From positions 1-61,506 of the forward strand of contig NZ_BCQQ01000029.1 in assembly GCF_001552155.1 (NCBI RefSeq): DNA of 61,506 bases, in the 5' to 3' direction. This document shows, piece after piece, positions 44,335 through 55,587 of the stretch. Source of the DNA: Actinomadura formosensis NBRC 14204. Its GTDB lineage: Bacteria > Actinomycetota > Actinomycetes > Streptosporangiales > Streptosporangiaceae. How positions within the stretch are numbered: position 1 is the stretch's first letter; each line of letters begins with the position of its first letter. The notes beneath the pieces were generated by a model that was given only the letters and a program-made list of their open reading frames with translations, made no database searches and was not told the DNA's origin. A program made the position numbers and the translations under genes.

Positions 44335-44484
44335 AGGGTCTCTCCCACTCGTTCGGGCCGCTCGGCTCCGGACCGCGGACGGAACCGGTGGCCGTCCCGC
44401 ACGACCGTCCGGCACCGCCGGGATGGCGCCATCGCCACGCCCGGCCCGGAGATGGGGACGACCCTATCGCCTGCGGCGGCCGCG

Positions 44485-45414
44485 TCAGCGCCTGTCGTGC
44501 GGCGGGTTGTCACCGCCCGCGTGGAACGCGCCGGTCGCCGAGTGCTGGACCTGCTGGGCGTGCTCGGCGGGCGGCGGGAACGTGCCCGGCGCGGGAGACG
44601 GTGCGCCGGGGACGCCGTTGCGGTTCTCGCCGTGCGACAGGGTGCTCTGCGGGCCCGTCTGCGGACCGGTCTGGGGCGGGGCCTGCGGGGACGGGGCCGG
44701 GACCGCGCCCGGGACGGCGGCGAACGCGCCGGTCTCGGTGCTGCCCGCCTCCAGGTCGCGCAGTTGCCCCTCCAGGTAGACCTTCAGGCGGCTGCGGTAC
44801 TCGCGCTCGAAGGCGCGCAGGTTGTCGACCTCGCGCTCCAGTTCCTCGCGCTGCTGCACCAGCGAGCCCATGACCTGGCGGTGCCGCTCCTGGGCGTCGC
44901 GGTCGAGGGCCTCGGCGCGGGACCGGGCCTCGCTGACGATCTGGTCGGCCTGCCGGCGGGCCTTGCCGAGGATCTCCTCGGCCTCGCGGCGGGCGCGGCC
45001 GAGCGTCTCGTCGGCCTCCCGGCGGGCGTCGGCGATCGCCTGGTCGGCGGTCTGCTGCGCCAGCGCGAGCACGCGGGCCGCGGTGTCCATGTTGTCCTCG
45101 CCGGTGGGGGCGGGGGACATGCCGAGGCCGAGGACGGGCTCCGGCTCGGGCTGCGGCTGCGGCTCGGGACGGGGAGGCTCGGGGATCTTCTGGACGTCCG
45201 GCTTGGGCTCCACGATGGGGGCGGCCATGGCGGGGACCTTGCCGCGCAGGCACTCGGCCAGCTTGGCGCGCAGCTCTTCGTTCTCCTGGATGAGGCGGTC
45301 GAGCTCCGCCTCGACCTCGTCGAGGAAGGCGTCCACCTCCTCCTCGTCATACCCCGGCCTCAGCCTGGTGGTACTGAACTGCTTGTTCCGCACGTCAGCG
45401 GGTGTCAGCGGCAT
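44485..45414 (-). CDS. divIVA: DivIVA/Wag31 polar growth protein
   Basis: DivIVA marks curved membrane and organises polar growth. The 309-aa protein has the DivIVA N-domain (LTPADVRNKQFSTTRLRPGYDEEEVDAFLDEVEAEL), a Pro-rich linker, a long coiled coil (about 118-220, with ADQAIADARREADETL heptads) and a Gly/Pro/Gln tail. AAGGAGA is 7 nt before the ATG; TACGGT upstream may be the -10. Confidence 0.94.
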   Translation of the reverse strand: MPLTPADVRNKQFSTTRLRPGYDEEEVDAFLDEVEAELDRLIQENEELRAKLAECLRGKVPAMAAPIVEPKPDVQKIPEPPRPEPQPQPEPEPVLGLGMSPAPTGEDNMDTAARVLALAQQTADQAIADARREADETLGRARREAEEILGKARRQADQIVSEARSRAEALDRDAQERHRQVMGSLVQQREELEREVDNLRAFEREYRSRLKVYLEGQLRDLEAGSTETGAFAAVPGAVPAPSPQAPPQTGPQTGPQSTLSHGENRNGVPGAPSPAPGTFPPPAEHAQQVQHSATGAFHAGGDNPPHDRR

Positions 45415-45471
45415 GCTCTCGTCTCCTTGGCGCGCTTGGAGTCTGTCCCCGGAGGACCGTATCCGATCGAC

Positions 45472-45774
45472 CTACCCTCCGCCGAATATCGAGCGGACGA
45501 AGATGATCAAGACCCAGACCACAAGGATGAGGACGGTGAAGCTGAGGTCCAACGCAACGTTACCCAGCCGGACCGGCGGGATGAAACGCCTGAGCAGTTT
45601 CAGCGGCGGATCGGTCACCGTGTACGTCACCTCGGCGATCACGAGAACCACCCCGCTCGGCTTCCACTGCCGGGCGAAGGACTGCACGACCTCCAGCACC
45701 AGCCTCCCGATCAGGAAGAGCAGGAAGAGGTACAGGACGCCCTGCACTATGGATCCAACGATGCTCACGGACAC
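45472..45774 (-). CDS. YggT-family membrane protein
   Basis: This 100-aa protein has two YggT repeats: membrane helices at about 5-25 and 75-95 with LFLLFLIGRLVLEVVQSFARQW and PPLKLLRRFIPPVRLGNVALDLS. It is regularly found between sepF and divIVA in actinobacteria. GTG start; 15 bp after the sepF stop. Confidence 0.9.
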   Translation of the reverse strand: MSVSIVGSIVQGVLYLFLLFLIGRLVLEVVQSFARQWKPSGVVLVIAEVTYTVTDPPLKLLRRFIPPVRLGNVALDLSFTVLILVVWVLIIFVRSIFGGG

Positions 45775-45789
45775 TCTCGCATGTAAATC

Positions 45790-46326
45790 TCAGCTCTGGT
45801 TGAAGAACCCACGTTCGGCCATCCGGGCCTTGTCCTCCGCCGTCACCTCCACGTTGGCGGGCGACAGGAGGAACACCTTGTTGGTAACACGCTCGATGCT
45901 CCCGTGCAGGCCGAACACGAGACCTGCCGCGAAGTCGACCAGACGCTTGGCGTCGCTGTCCACCATCTCGGTCAGATTCATGATCACCGGCGTGCCCTCC
46001 CGAAAGTGCTCTCCGATGGTCCTTGCCTCGTTGTAGGTCCTTGGATGCAGGGTAGTGATACGAGCAAGGTCGGTGGTACCGGTCTCGTAGAGAGCCACGG
46101 ACCGCCGCTCGATGGTCGACGGAGAGTGATGGTCACGATCCCGGTCCGCGGTCTCCTCCGCTCGGGTAAGCTGACCGCCGGATTCGTCCTCGCGACGGCG
46201 GCCCTGCCCGGTGTCGGTCTCGTCGTCGTAGACCTCGTACTCGTCGTAGTCGCCGTACTTGTCGTCGTAGCGGTCGTCCTCCACAAGGCCGAGGTAGACC
46301 GCCATCTTGCGCATCGCGCTGGCCAT
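45790..46326 (-). CDS. sepF: Cell division protein SepF
   Basis: SepF anchors FtsZ to the membrane where FtsA is missing, as in this cluster. The 178-aa protein has an amphipathic N-terminus ([14 protein letters not shown]), an acidic Asp/Tyr-rich linker (20-75) and the SepF core ([31 protein letters not shown] to [11 protein letters not shown]). GGAGGGG lies 4 nt before the ATG at 46326; upstream in-frame sequence is rejected. Confidence 0.95.
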   Translation of the reverse strand: MASAMRKMAVYLGLVEDDRYDDKYGDYDEYEVYDDETDTGQGRRREDESGGQLTRAEETADRDRDHHSPSTIERRSVALYETGTTDLARITTLHPRTYNEARTIGEHFREGTPVIMNLTEMVDSDAKRLVDFAAGLVFGLHGSIERVTNKVFLLSPANVEVTAEDKARMAERGFFNQS

Positions 46327-46435
46327 ACGCCCCTCCGTGTCCTGTGGCCGCGGCTCCGGGAGCGTCCGGTGCCGTCGTTGGACTGATCCGCCGTGGCGAC
46401 CTGCGTACGTACGGGCAGGCGCCACTGGGGGGACA

Positions 46436-47167
46436 TTACCTGACGATTGCCCGCCGACCGCCGAGCAACGCCGTACCGACCCGCAGGTGTGTCGCGCCGC
46501 ACGCGATCGCCTGTTCCAGATCGCCGCTCATACCCGCAGAGACGATCCGGGCGCCCGGATGGTTCCGGCGCACCTCCCCGGCGACCCCGGCGAGCCGGGT
46601 GAAGGCGGGCAGCGGGTCGGCCCCGAGCGGCGCGACGGCCATCACGCCGCCGAGTTCGAGTCCGGCGGCCCCGGCGATCTCGTCGGCCAGCCCCGGCACC
46701 GCGTCCGGGGCCGCTCCGCCCCGGCCTTGCGCGGCCTCCTCCTCGTCCAGCGAGACCTGGACGAGGCAGCGCAGCGTGCGGCCGGCGCGGACGGCGGCCT
46801 CCGACAGGGCGGACACCAGCCGGGACCGGTCGACCGAGTGCACGACGTCGGCGTAGCCGGCGACCGCGCGAGCCTTGTTGCTCTGCAGCCGGCCGACAAA
46901 GTGCCAGGTCAGCGGGAGGTCGGCGCATTCGGCGGCCTTCGGGCGGGCCTCCTGGTCGCGGTTCTCGCCGACATCGGTGAGGCCGAGCCCGGCGAGCAGC
47001 CGCACATCGGAGGCGGGGAACGTCTTGGTCACCGCGATGAGCGTGATCTCGGCCTCGTCGCGGCCGGCGGCGGCGCAGGCGGCGGCGACGCGGGCGCGGA
47101 CCGCGGCGAGGCCCTCGGCCAGCTCCGCCCGGCGCTGCTCTGGGGTGAGGTGTTCCTGGTGGGTCAC
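46436..47167 (-). CDS. YggS/PLPBP-family PLP homeostasis protein
   Basis: This 243-aa PLP-binding barrel protein keeps PLP and amino-acid balance. The PLP lysine is in [10 protein letters not shown], with [32 protein letters not shown] and [14 protein letters not shown] at 47167 overlaps the pgeF stop in GTGA. The usual GENYVQE motif reads GENRDQE here. Confidence 0.92.
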   Translation of the reverse strand: MTHQEHLTPEQRRAELAEGLAAVRARVAAACAAAGRDEAEITLIAVTKTFPASDVRLLAGLGLTDVGENRDQEARPKAAECADLPLTWHFVGRLQSNKARAVAGYADVVHSVDRSRLVSALSEAAVRAGRTLRCLVQVSLDEEEAAQGRGGAAPDAVPGLADEIAGAAGLELGGVMAVAPLGADPLPAFTRLAGVAGEVRRNHPGARIVSAGMSGDLEQAIACGATHLRVGTALLGGRRAIVR

Positions 47168-47892
47168 GCGTCGTCCTTGAGCCAGACATATCCGGCGAAG
47201 CGCCCGGTTCGCCCCTCGCGGCGGTAGGAGAAGAGCCCCGGGTCCTCGATCGTGCAGCGGGCGTCGATGCGCGTTCCGGCCACCCCGGCGGACGCGAGCT
47301 GCTCGGCGATGCCGGCGCGGATGTCCAGGCCGGGTGTGCCCTCGGACGTGGTGGAGTACGCGGCGGGCACGACGGCGGCGACCTCGTCCCGCATCTCGGC
47401 GGGAACCTCGTAGCAGCGGCCGCACGCGGCCGGCCCGATCGCGGCGGTCATCCGGGCGGGGTCGGCACCCCGCTCGCACATCGCCTTCACCAGGGCCGGG
47501 ACGACCCCGGCGGCCGTCCCCGGACGGCCGGAGTGCGCGGCGCCGACGACCCCGGCGGCGGGGTCGGCCAGCAGGACGGGCGCGCAGTCGGCGACGAGGA
47601 CGGCGAGGGCGAGGCCCGGGACGGTCGTGACGACGGCGTCGACGGGGCCGGGGGTCTCGGGGGAGGTGACGAACGCGACGTCCGCGCCGTGGACCTGCCG
47701 CATGAAGACGGTGCGGCCCGCGTCGACGCCGAGCGCCGACGCGGCGCGCCGCCGGTTGCCGAGCACGGCGGCGGAGTCGTCGCCGACAGCGCCGCCGAGG
47801 TTCAGGGAGTCGTAGGGGGGCCCGCTCACGCCGCCGGCGCGGCCGGTGAAGGCGGCGCCGACGCCGTCGCCCAGGGCGACGGTGGTGATCAC
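47164..47892 (-). CDS. pgeF: Peptidoglycan editing factor, laccase-domain (YfiH family)
   Basis: This 242-aa protein has the DUF152/laccase-domain fold with the Zn/Cu-binding His and Cys set ([39 protein letters not shown]). Related proteins remove wrongly incorporated residues from peptidoglycan precursors or act as purine nucleoside enzymes. The GTG start overlaps the ftsZ stop (GTGA). Confidence 0.92.
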   Translation of the reverse strand: MITTVALGDGVGAAFTGRAGGVSGPPYDSLNLGGAVGDDSAAVLGNRRRAASALGVDAGRTVFMRQVHGADVAFVTSPETPGPVDAVVTTVPGLALAVLVADCAPVLLADPAAGVVGAAHSGRPGTAAGVVPALVKAMCERGADPARMTAAIGPAACGRCYEVPAEMRDEVAAVVPAAYSTTSEGTPGLDIRAGIAEQLASAGVAGTRIDARCTIEDPGLFSYRREGRTGRFAGYVWLKDDA

Positions 47893-49349
47893 TTCAGGAA
47901 GTCGGGGACGTCGAGGTCGTCATCCTCGTCGAACACCACGGGACGGCGGCGCTGCCCGGAGGAGGCGGAGCCGCCGTCGCTTTCGCCCGCGTGCACGCGG
48001 GAAGAGGAGGTCTGCTCGGAGGGCTGGCGCGGCGCGGGGGCGCGCGACCCGGCGGCCTCGCCGGCGTCCCGGTCGCCCGAGGGCCCCGGGGAGGTGCTCC
48101 CCGGCCGGGCGGGCTCGTCGCGTCCCGCCGTCCGGTCGTCGTGGCCCTGCGCGGACGGCTGCGGGCGATCGCTCTCGGCCCGCTGCGGCAGGACCGGGGC
48201 CGGCGGCGCGGCGGCGGCCTGCGCCACCGACGACTGCGAGCCCTGCTGGGCCTGGTGCGTGCCCGCCGGCTCGGACCGCCCGATCCGGCTGGGGATCGGG
48301 TTGGCCGGGGCGGCGGGCGGCGCGGACACCGGCGGCGGCGGCACCGGGCGGGGCGGCGGCGGAAGTCTCTTGGCCTCCGGCTCAGGGGCCGGCTTGCTAG
48401 GGCTGCCCTCATCGAACCCCGCGGCGATCACGGTGACCCGCACCTCGTCGCCGAGCGCATCGTCGATGACCGCGCCGAAGATGATGTTGGCGTCCGAGGC
48501 CGCCGCGTTGGACACCAGCTGCGCGGCCTCGTTGATCTCGAACAGCCCGAGGTCGGAGCCGCCGGAGATGGACAGCAGCACGCCGTGCGCGCCGTCGATG
48601 CTGGCCTCCAGCAGCGGGCTGGAGATCGCCATCTCGGCGGCGGCGACGCTGCGGTCGTCGCCGCGCGCGGAGCCGATGCCCATCAGCGCCGAGCCGGCGC
48701 CGGACATGACGGACTTGACGTCGGCGAAGTCCAGGTTGATCAGGCCGGGGGTGGTGATCAGGTCGGTGATGCCCTGGACACCGGAGAGGAGCACCTGGTC
48801 GGCGGCCTTGAAGGCGTCGAGCACGCTGACCTGCCGGTCGGAGATCGACAGCAGCCGGTCGTTGGGGATGACGATGAGGGTGTCGACCTCGTCGCGCAGC
48901 GTCTCTATGCCGGCCTCGGCCTGCATGGCGCGGCGCTTGCCCTCGAAGCTGAAGGGGCGGGTGACGACGCCGATCGTCAGGGCGCCGAGCGAGCGGGCGA
49001 TGTTGGCGACCACGGGTGCGCCGCCGGTGCCGGTGCCGCCGCCCTCCCCGGCGGTGACGAACACCATGTCGGCGCCCTTGAGGACCTCCTCGATCTCCTC
49101 GCGGTGGTCCTCGGCGGCCTTGCGCCCGACATCGGGGTTGGCGCCGGCGCCGAGGCCGCGGGTGAGCTCACGGCCCACGTCCAGTTTCACATCGGCGTCA
49201 CTCATCAGCAGCGCCTGGGCGTCCGTGTTGATCGCGATGAACTCGACGCCCTTGAGGCCCTCTTCGATCATCCGGTTGACGGCGTTGACGCCGCCGCCGC
49301 CGATACCGACGACCTTGATGACCGCGAGGTAATTCTGCGGTGCTGCCAC
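47889..49349 (-). CDS. ftsZ: Cell division GTPase FtsZ
   Basis: FtsZ polymerises into the division ring. The 486-aa protein has the GTPase domain ([15 protein letters not shown], tubulin signature [10 protein letters not shown]), the activation domain, then a long Pro/Gly/Ala/Ser-rich linker from about residue 325 to 475 and the C-terminal binding peptide [11 protein letters not shown] that SepF recognises. The linker is longer than in most bacteria. The start is GTG with AAGG about 9 nt before. Confidence 0.97.
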   Translation of the reverse strand: MAAPQNYLAVIKVVGIGGGGVNAVNRMIEEGLKGVEFIAINTDAQALLMSDADVKLDVGRELTRGLGAGANPDVGRKAAEDHREEIEEVLKGADMVFVTAGEGGGTGTGGAPVVANIARSLGALTIGVVTRPFSFEGKRRAMQAEAGIETLRDEVDTLIVIPNDRLLSISDRQVSVLDAFKAADQVLLSGVQGITDLITTPGLINLDFADVKSVMSGAGSALMGIGSARGDDRSVAAAEMAISSPLLEASIDGAHGVLLSISGGSDLGLFEINEAAQLVSNAAASDANIIFGAVIDDALGDEVRVTVIAAGFDEGSPSKPAPEPEAKRLPPPPRPVPPPPVSAPPAAPANPIPSRIGRSEPAGTHQAQQGSQSSVAQAAAAPPAPVLPQRAESDRPQPSAQGHDDRTAGRDEPARPGSTSPGPSGDRDAGEAAGSRAPAPRQPSEQTSSSRVHAGESDGGSASSGQRRRPVVFDEDDDLDVPDFLK

Positions 49350-49451
49350 GACGAGGGGCCTTTCCGCTCTCTCCGACCGCCCTGACCGGTCTGCCGACCG
49401 TGCCGCCGCGGTGTTTCCGACCTGTGCGCTGGGGTGGGGTAAACCCTCACC

Positions 49452-49480
49452 CTCAACTTGAGGCTTACAGTTATGTCAAC
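49452..49480 (-). promoter_or_regulatory. ftsZ promoter region with palindrome
   Basis: TTGACA (49475-49480) on the minus strand is a consensus -35. A perfect 13-bp dyad, CCTCAACTTGAGG (49452-49464), sits where the -10 would fall, so it may be a repressor or activator site. The gap 49350-49577 between ftsQ and ftsZ contains no gene. Confidence 0.5.
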
Positions 49481-49577
49481 CTGAGGACTGATACGGACAG
49501 TAGGGCGGCCTTACGGCCAGGGTCAACTAACCTCCCCCTAACTCCCCCGGCGTGTCGCACCGGACCCGAATATCCCC

Positions 49578-50324
49578 TCATTTCGTCTTGAGGACCTCGG
49601 GTGAACTGATGTCCACGGTGCGTAGGGCACGGCCGGCCACCGTACGCCGAACGGCGTCCAGCAGCCGGATCTTCTCTCCTGCCCGCTCGGCGGCCCCCCA
49701 CACCACCGTCTGCCCGTCCTTCATGTACAAGGTGACCGCCTCGGGGCCGGTGGCCTCGACCTCGGCCAGCCCCCCGCTCAGCCGTTCCGGCAGCTCGGAC
49801 AGCACGGTGAGCGCCGCGCGAGTCGCCGTGTCGGACGGCCCCGGCGAGGCGACCGTCAGCACGGGCAGCCCGGGCGGGCGGGACCCTCGGTCGGCCACCG
49901 TGACCCCGTACCGGTCAAGGAGGTGGTAGCGCCCGCCGCGTGCGAACACCGCCACCGGGACCCGCTCCCGGACAACGATACGGACCGTCCCCGGCCAGTG
50001 CCGCTCGATCTCCGCCGACTCCACCTCGCGGAGCCGCTCGACGCGTTCCCGGATCGCGCCGGTGCGCAGCCGCGCCATCGGGGTGCCGACGGGGATCTCG
50101 GCGGCCGCGGCGATCCGGTCGCGGGGCGCCAGATCGGCGCCGGTCACCTCGACGTGCCGCACCACCAGCAGCCGGGAGCCGAGCAGCACCCACGCCACCA
50201 GCCCGAGCACGCCGGCGACCAGCAGCGTGACGAAGATCGCCTTCCACCGGTTCGGCCGGCCGCGCCCATCGCCCGCGGGCTCCTCCCGCCGGGCCGCGCG
50301 CCGGTCCGTCTGCGCCTCGGTCAT
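49578..50324 (-). CDS. ftsQ: Cell division protein FtsQ
   Basis: FtsQ is a bitopic divisome scaffold that contacts FtsL/DivIC and FtsW. The 248-aa protein has a charged cytoplasmic N-terminus, one membrane helix (about 29-51), a POTRA domain (VVRHVEVTGADLAPRDRI... RHWPGTVRIVVRERVPVAVF) and a beta domain. I use ATG 50324 (CAGGCT -10-like 6 nt upstream); a GTG at 50363 in frame is the alternative. Confidence 0.9.
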   Translation of the reverse strand: MTEAQTDRRAARREEPAGDGRGRPNRWKAIFVTLLVAGVLGLVAWVLLGSRLLVVRHVEVTGADLAPRDRIAAAAEIPVGTPMARLRTGAIRERVERLREVESAEIERHWPGTVRIVVRERVPVAVFARGGRYHLLDRYGVTVADRGSRPPGLPVLTVASPGPSDTATRAALTVLSELPERLSGGLAEVEATGPEAVTLYMKDGQTVVWGAAERAGEKIRLLDAVRRTVAGRALRTVDISSPEVLKTK

Positions 50325-50381
50325 CACCCAAGCCTGACAGTCTTCCCCTCCTGCGCCGCCCACCGGGCGGGCGGCGGCGTG

Positions 50382-51785
50382 TCACCCCGCGAGCCGATCG
50401 AGAACCGGCGGGCCGAGCTGCGTCACATCCCCGGCACCCAGCGTGATGACGACATCACCGGGCCGGGCGAGCGACGCCGCGATGCCGGGCACCTCATCCC
50501 GGACGGGCGCGTACACGGTCTCGGTGCCGGCCGGGACCGCGTCCGCGACGAGCGCCCCCGTCACGCCGGGCTCGGGATCCTCGCGGGCGCCGTAGACGTC
50601 CAGCACGACCGCGACGTCGGCGAGCCCGAGCGCCGCGCCGAACTCGGCGGCGAAGAACCGGGTGCGGCTGTACAGGTGCGGCTGGAAGACCGCGATGATC
50701 CGGCCGCCGCCCTTCTCCCCCAGGTAGTCGCGGGTGGCCTCCAGGTCGGCGGTCAGCTCCGTCGGGTGGTGGGCGTAGCTGTCGAACACCTCGACGCCGC
50801 CCGCCTCGCCCTTGCGCTCCAGCCGCCGCATCGCGCCGCCGAACGCGGCGAGGCCCGCCCGCACGGCCGCGTCGTCCACCCCGAGCGACCGCGCGACCGC
50901 GATGACGGCGGCGGCGTTGAGCGCGTTGTGCCGTCCGGGGACGGCGAGCAGGACCTCGCCGGCGCCCTCGATCTCGAACCGGGAGCCGAGACCGCGCGGA
51001 GTGAATCCCGTCACCCGCAGGTCGGCGTGCTCGGCCTCCCCGTAGGTGCGGACGGTCAGCCCCCGCGCCCGCGCGTGCTCCGCGAGCTCCATCGCCACCG
51101 GGTCGTCGGCGCCGGCGACGAGCGTCCCGCCCGGTTCGACGCGCTCGACGAAGCGCGCGAAGTTCTCCTTCACCCGCTCGAAGCCGCCGTAGTTGTCGAG
51201 GTGGTCGGCCTCGACGTTCGTGATGACCGCGATGTGCGGGGTGTACATGAGGAACGAGCCGTCGCTCTCGTCGGCCTCCGCGACGAAGACGTCGCCGCTT
51301 CCCTCGTCCGCCCCGAGCCCCGTGGTGACGAGCTGCCCGCCGATGCAGTAGGACGGGTCGGCGCCCGCGTGCTGGAGTGCGACCGTCAGCATCGACGTCG
51401 TGGTGGTCTTGCCGTGCGTGCCCGCGACCGCCACCGCGCGCCGCCCGATCATCAGGGAGGCGAGCGCCGCGGACCGGTGCAGGACGCGCAGGCCCCGCGC
51501 ACGGGCGGCGACCAGCTCGGGATTGCCCTCCCGGATCGCCGTGGAGACCACCACCGTGTCGGCATCGCCCACATGGGCGGCGTCGTGCCCGACGAACACC
51601 TTCGCGCCGAGGCCGCCGAGCTGGGCGAGCAGCTCGGAGTCGCGGGCGTCGCTGCCGGACACGGCCATGCCGCGCCGCAGCATGATGCGGGCGATGCCGG
51701 ACATCCCGGCGCCCCCGATCGCGATGAAGTGGACCCTGCCGAGTTCGCCGGCGGGGACCACCTCACCGGGGTCGATCAGGCTCAT
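50382..51785 (-). CDS. murC: UDP-N-acetylmuramate-L-alanine ligase
   Basis: MurC adds L-Ala to UDP-MurNAc. The 467-aa protein has [15 protein letters not shown], the ATP loop [20 protein letters not shown] and DSYAHHPTE. It starts with ATG at 51785, overlapping the murG stop in ATGA. Confidence 0.96.
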   Translation of the reverse strand: MSLIDPGEVVPAGELGRVHFIAIGGAGMSGIARIMLRRGMAVSGSDARDSELLAQLGGLGAKVFVGHDAAHVGDADTVVVSTAIREGNPELVAARARGLRVLHRSAALASLMIGRRAVAVAGTHGKTTTTSMLTVALQHAGADPSYCIGGQLVTTGLGADEGSGDVFVAEADESDGSFLMYTPHIAVITNVEADHLDNYGGFERVKENFARFVERVEPGGTLVAGADDPVAMELAEHARARGLTVRTYGEAEHADLRVTGFTPRGLGSRFEIEGAGEVLLAVPGRHNALNAAAVIAVARSLGVDDAAVRAGLAAFGGAMRRLERKGEAGGVEVFDSYAHHPTELTADLEATRDYLGEKGGGRIIAVFQPHLYSRTRFFAAEFGAALGLADVAVVLDVYGAREDPEPGVTGALVADAVPAGTETVYAPVRDEVPGIAASLARPGDVVITLGAGDVTQLGPPVLDRLAG

Positions 51786-52876
51786 CGCGCGGCGCCCGCC
51801 GAGCGGACCACGTCGTACACCATGCGGGCGAGCGCGACGTCGGCGTCCCGGCGCCCCATCCGGCCGGCCGCCTCGGACATGTGCGCGACCCGGCCCGGGT
51901 CGGCCAGCACCGGCAGCAGATGCCGGGCGATCCAGTCGGGCGACAGCTCGGCGTTGTCGACCAGCATGCCGCCGCCCGCCGCCACGATCGGCTCGGCGTT
52001 CAGCCGCTGCTCGCCGTTGCCGATCGGGAGCGGGACGTACACCGCGGGCAGCGCCACGGCGGCCAGCTCCGCGCACGTCATCGCGCCCGCGCGGCACATG
52101 GCCATGTCGGCGGCGGCGTAGGCGAGGTCCATCCGGTCGCAGTACGGGATCGTGACGTACTGCGGGCCGCCGGACGAGGGCTCGGGCTCCTCGGTGTTCT
52201 TCGGCCCGACGATGTGCAGCACCTGGATGCCGGCCTGCCGGAAGTACGGCGCGGCGGCCACCGCGGCCTGGTTCAGCGAGCGGGCGCCCTGCGAGCCGCC
52301 GAAGATCAGCAGCGTGGGCAGGTCGGGCAGCAGCCCGAAGTAGGAGCGGGCCTTGTCGCCCATCGCGAGCCGGTCGAGCGTCGCGATCTCGCGGCGCAGC
52401 GGGATGCCGACGAACGTGGCGTTCGGCAGCGGCGAGTCGGCGTGCGACACCGCCACGTGCTCGGTGAACCGGGCGCCGAGCTTGTTGGCGAGACCCGGCT
52501 TCGGGTTGGCCTCGTGCACGATGATCGGCACCTTGCGTTTACGGGCCGCGAGGTAGCCGGGGGTGGCGACGTAGCCGCCGAAGCCGACCAGGATGTCGGC
52601 CCGGGCCTGGTCGAGGACGGCCGCCGCCGCGTTGATCGCGCCGCGCAGCCGGCCGGGCACCGACAGCAGCTGCGGGGTCAGCGTGCGCGGCAGCGGCACC
52701 GGCGGGATCAGCGCGAGTTCGTACCCTCGCTGCGGGACGAGACGGGTCTCCAGCCCTCGCTCCGTCCCGAGGCAGACGATCCCGGTGTTCGGGTCGTTGC
52801 GGCGCAGCGCGTCGGCGAGGGCCAGGGCGGGCTCGATGTGTCCGGCGGTGCCCCCGCCGGCCAGGACAACCCTCAT
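51782..52876 (-). CDS. murG: UDP-GlcNAc transferase MurG
   Basis: MurG makes lipid II at the inner membrane face. The 364-aa GT-B enzyme has [42 protein letters not shown] and the donor-binding [22 protein letters not shown] use ATG at 52876. A TTG four codons upstream touches GAGGAG directly, which is too close for a good start. Confidence 0.95.
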   Translation of the reverse strand: MRVVLAGGGTAGHIEPALALADALRRNDPNTGIVCLGTERGLETRLVPQRGYELALIPPVPLPRTLTPQLLSVPGRLRGAINAAAAVLDQARADILVGFGGYVATPGYLAARKRKVPIIVHEANPKPGLANKLGARFTEHVAVSHADSPLPNATFVGIPLRREIATLDRLAMGDKARSYFGLLPDLPTLLIFGGSQGARSLNQAAVAAAPYFRQAGIQVLHIVGPKNTEEPEPSSGGPQYVTIPYCDRMDLAYAAADMAMCRAGAMTCAELAAVALPAVYVPLPIGNGEQRLNAEPIVAAGGGMLVDNAELSPDWIARHLLPVLADPGRVAHMSEAAGRMGRRDADVALARMVYDVVRSAGAAR

Positions 52877-52915
52877 GCTCGTTGACAACTCCTCAGCGTG
52901 TTCGAAAGGGGGATT

Positions 52916-54169
52916 TCACCGCCGTGCCAGACCCAGCCAGCTTAGAGCCCTCACGACCGGTCCGGGGCCACGTGCGGAGAGTGCCTGCCGCGCGCCGGGC
53001 TCACGTTTGGCGAAGGCGAGCAGCATCCCGAGCGCGAAAAGGGTCGGAACGAGCGCCGAACCGCCGTACGACACCAGCGGAAGGGGGATCCCGGTGATGG
53101 GCAGGACGGCGATGACGGCGCCGATGTTCACGATGGCCTGCACGATGATCCAGGCGGTGGCGCCCGCGGCGGCGAGCCGGGTGAACGGGTCCTTCACCCG
53201 GCGGGCGATCCGCAGGCCGGCGTAGGAGAGCATCCCGAACAGGCCGAGGACGACGAGGGTGCCGGCGAGCCCGAACTCCTCCCCCACGATCGCGAAGATG
53301 AAGTCGGTCTCGGCGTGCGGCAGGTAGTCCCACTTGGCCCATCCCTCGCCGAGGCCCGTCCCGAAGAGACCACCGGACGCGACCGCGAACAGCCCCTGGG
53401 TGCCCTGGTAGTTGGTGGTGAGCTGGTTCCCGGACGGGTCGAGGAACCCGGTGAGGCGCTGCATCCGGTACGGCTCGACCAGGATGAGGATCGACACCAG
53501 CAGGCCGACGAGCCCCGCGATGCCGACGAACAGCCGCCCGGGCGCGCCGACCACCCACAGCAGCGCGAGGAAGACGGTGAGCAGGACCAGCGTGGTGCCG
53601 AGGTCGCTGCCCAGCATGACCAGCAGGACGAGGATCCCGGCGCCGGGCATCAGCGGGACGAGCAGCGGCCGCCACTCGGTGAGCTGGCCGAGCCTGTCCT
53701 TGCGGGCCAGCAGGTCGGCGCCCCACAGCACGAGCGCGAGCTTGGCGAGCTCGGACGGCTGGATCTGCACCGGCCCGAGATCGACCCAGCGGGTGGCGCC
53801 GCCCGCGCTGCGCCCGAGCCCGGGGACCAGCACCATCGCCAGCGCGACGACCGACAGCAGCAGCAGCGGGTAGGCGAGCGCGCGGAACGTCTTCACCGGC
53901 AGCCGGGACGCCAGCCACATGCAGGGCAGCCCGATCGCCATCCACACGGCCTGCTTCTGGAACAGCGTGTACGCCGAGCCCGTCGCCTGGAGCTGCTTGA
54001 CGCTGGACGCCGACAGCACCATCGTCAGGCCGAGCGCGAGCAGCATCACCGAGCAGCCCAGCACCAGGTAATAGGAGGTCAGAGGCCGGTCGAGCAGCCC
54101 GACGGCGGCGACCACCTGCTCGCGCGGTCCCGGGCGTCCGCCGCCCTCCTCCTCCGCCGCGGCGGTCAC
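52916..54169 (-). CDS. ftsW: Lipid II polymerase FtsW
   Basis: FtsW is the SEDS glycosyltransferase of septal peptidoglycan, working with FtsI. The 417-aa protein has about ten membrane helices and SEDS segments WVDLGPVQIQPSELAKLALVLW (catalytic-site Glu/Asp loop), GSDLGTTLV and PLVSYGGSALV. The GTG start lies 2 bp after the murD stop. Confidence 0.95.
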   Translation of the reverse strand: MTAAAEEEGGGRPGPREQVVAAVGLLDRPLTSYYLVLGCSVMLLALGLTMVLSASSVKQLQATGSAYTLFQKQAVWMAIGLPCMWLASRLPVKTFRALAYPLLLLSVVALAMVLVPGLGRSAGGATRWVDLGPVQIQPSELAKLALVLWGADLLARKDRLGQLTEWRPLLVPLMPGAGILVLLVMLGSDLGTTLVLLTVFLALLWVVGAPGRLFVGIAGLVGLLVSILILVEPYRMQRLTGFLDPSGNQLTTNYQGTQGLFAVASGGLFGTGLGEGWAKWDYLPHAETDFIFAIVGEEFGLAGTLVVLGLFGMLSYAGLRIARRVKDPFTRLAAAGATAWIIVQAIVNIGAVIAVLPITGIPLPLVSYGGSALVPTLFALGMLLAFAKREPGARQALSARGPGPVVRALSWLGLARR

Positions 54170-54171
54170 GG

Positions 54172-55587
54172 CTACCGGTCGTCCCCGGAGCCGGACGCCC
54201 CCGCGAGGCGTTCGACCGCCGCGATGAAGGCGTCACCGCGGGCCGGGTAGCCGGCGAACATGTCGAAGGACGCCCCGACGGGCGCGAGGAGCACGGTGTC
54301 TCCCGGACGGGCGAGGCCGGAGGCTTCGTTGACGCAGCGTTCCATCGCCCCAGTGTCGGTGTCGGAGACGTCCACGACCGGGACATTCGAGGCGTGTCGC
54401 GCGAGTGCCTCCGCGATCCGGTGCCGGTCGCGTCCCATCAGCACGACGCCGCGCAGCCGTCCGGCGCACGAGCGCACCAGGTCGTCGACGTCCAGGCCCT
54501 TGAGAAGGCCGCCGGCGATCCACACGACGGACTCGTAGGCGGCCAGGGACGCGGCGGCGGCGTGCGGCTGGGTCGCCTTGGAGTCGTTGACGTAGGCGAC
54601 GCCCGCGATGTCCGCGACGTGCTGGATGCGGTGCGGGTCGGGGACGAACGAGCGCAGGCCCTCCCGGACGGCCTCGGGCGGCACCCCGAACGCGCGGGCC
54701 AGCGCGGCGGCGGCCAGCGCGTTCGCGACGTTGTGCGGCGCGTACGGGCGGACGTCGCGGAGCTCGGCCAGTTCGGCGGCGTGCCGCGCCGGGTCGCCGG
54801 TGAACGCCCGGTCGACCAGGAGGTCCTCGACGACGCCGAGCTCGCCCGGCCGCGGCACCCGCAGGGTGAACCCGACGCGCCGGTCCACGCCTTCGGCGCG
54901 TTCGGCGAGCGCCGTGGACGTGTCGTCGTCGGCGTTGTAGACCGCGACGGTGCCCGGCGCGTAGATCTTGCCCTTGGCGCCGACGTAGGCGTCCATGGAG
55001 CCGTGCCAGTCGAGATGGTCGGGGGCGACGTTCAGCACGACCGCCGCCCGCGGGGCGAGCGAGCTGGACCAGTGCAGCTGGTAGCTCGACAGTTCCACCG
55101 CCAGCACGTCGTACGGCTCGGTGACGGCCTCGACGATCGGCGTCCCGACGTTCCCGACCGCGAGGGCCTTGTGGCCGGCGGCGGTGAGCATGCACGCCAG
55201 CATCCGGACGACGGTCGTCTTGCCGTCCGTCCCGGTGATGGCCAGCCACGGCGCCGCGTCCGGCCCGCGGAGCCGCCAGGCGAGCTCGACCTCGCCGATG
55301 ATCTCGATGCCCGCGGCCGCCGCCGCGGCGAGCAGCGGCACGTCCGGCCGCCAGCCGGGCGACGTCACGACGAGGCCGGTGGCCTCCGGGAGGCTCTCGC
55401 CGTCCCCGAGCCGGACCGTGACCCCGCGGGCCTCCAGCTCGGCGGCGTGCTCGCGCTGCTCCGCTCCGTCGCGGGCGTCCACCACGGTGACGCGGGCGCC
55501 GCGGGCGGCCAGCACGCGGGCGGCGGCGCGGCCGGACACGCCGAGCCCCGCCACGCACACCGCCAGGCCGTCCCAGGGTTCGCTCAC
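54172..55587 (-). CDS. murD: UDP-MurNAc-L-Ala:D-Glu ligase
   Basis: MurD adds D-Glu. The 471-aa protein shows the Rossmann start ([21 protein letters not shown]), ATP loop [18 protein letters not shown] and [10 protein letters not shown]. The start GTG at 55587 overlaps the mraY stop by GTGA. Confidence 0.96.
   Translation of the reverse strand: MSEPWDGLAVCVAGLGVSGRAAARVLAARGARVTVVDARDGAEQREHAAELEARGVTVRLGDGESLPEATGLVVTSPGWRPDVPLLAAAAAAGIEIIGEVELAWRLRGPDAAPWLAITGTDGKTTVVRMLACMLTAAGHKALAVGNVGTPIVEAVTEPYDVLAVELSSYQLHWSSSLAPRAAVVLNVAPDHLDWHGSMDAYVGAKGKIYAPGTVAVYNADDDTSTALAERAEGVDRRVGFTLRVPRPGELGVVEDLLVDRAFTGDPARHAAELAELRDVRPYAPHNVANALAAAALARAFGVPPEAVREGLRSFVPDPHRIQHVADIAGVAYVNDSKATQPHAAAASLAAYESVVWIAGGLLKGLDVDDLVRSCAGRLRGVVLMGRDRHRIAEALARHASNVPVVDVSDTDTGAMERCVNEASGLARPGDTVLLAPVGASFDMFAGYPARGDAFIAAVERLAGASGSGDDR

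Noticed and set aside
49350..49577. A small gene between ftsQ and ftsZ
   Set aside because: No start with coding character; the sequence holds promoter-like elements and is less GC-rich.
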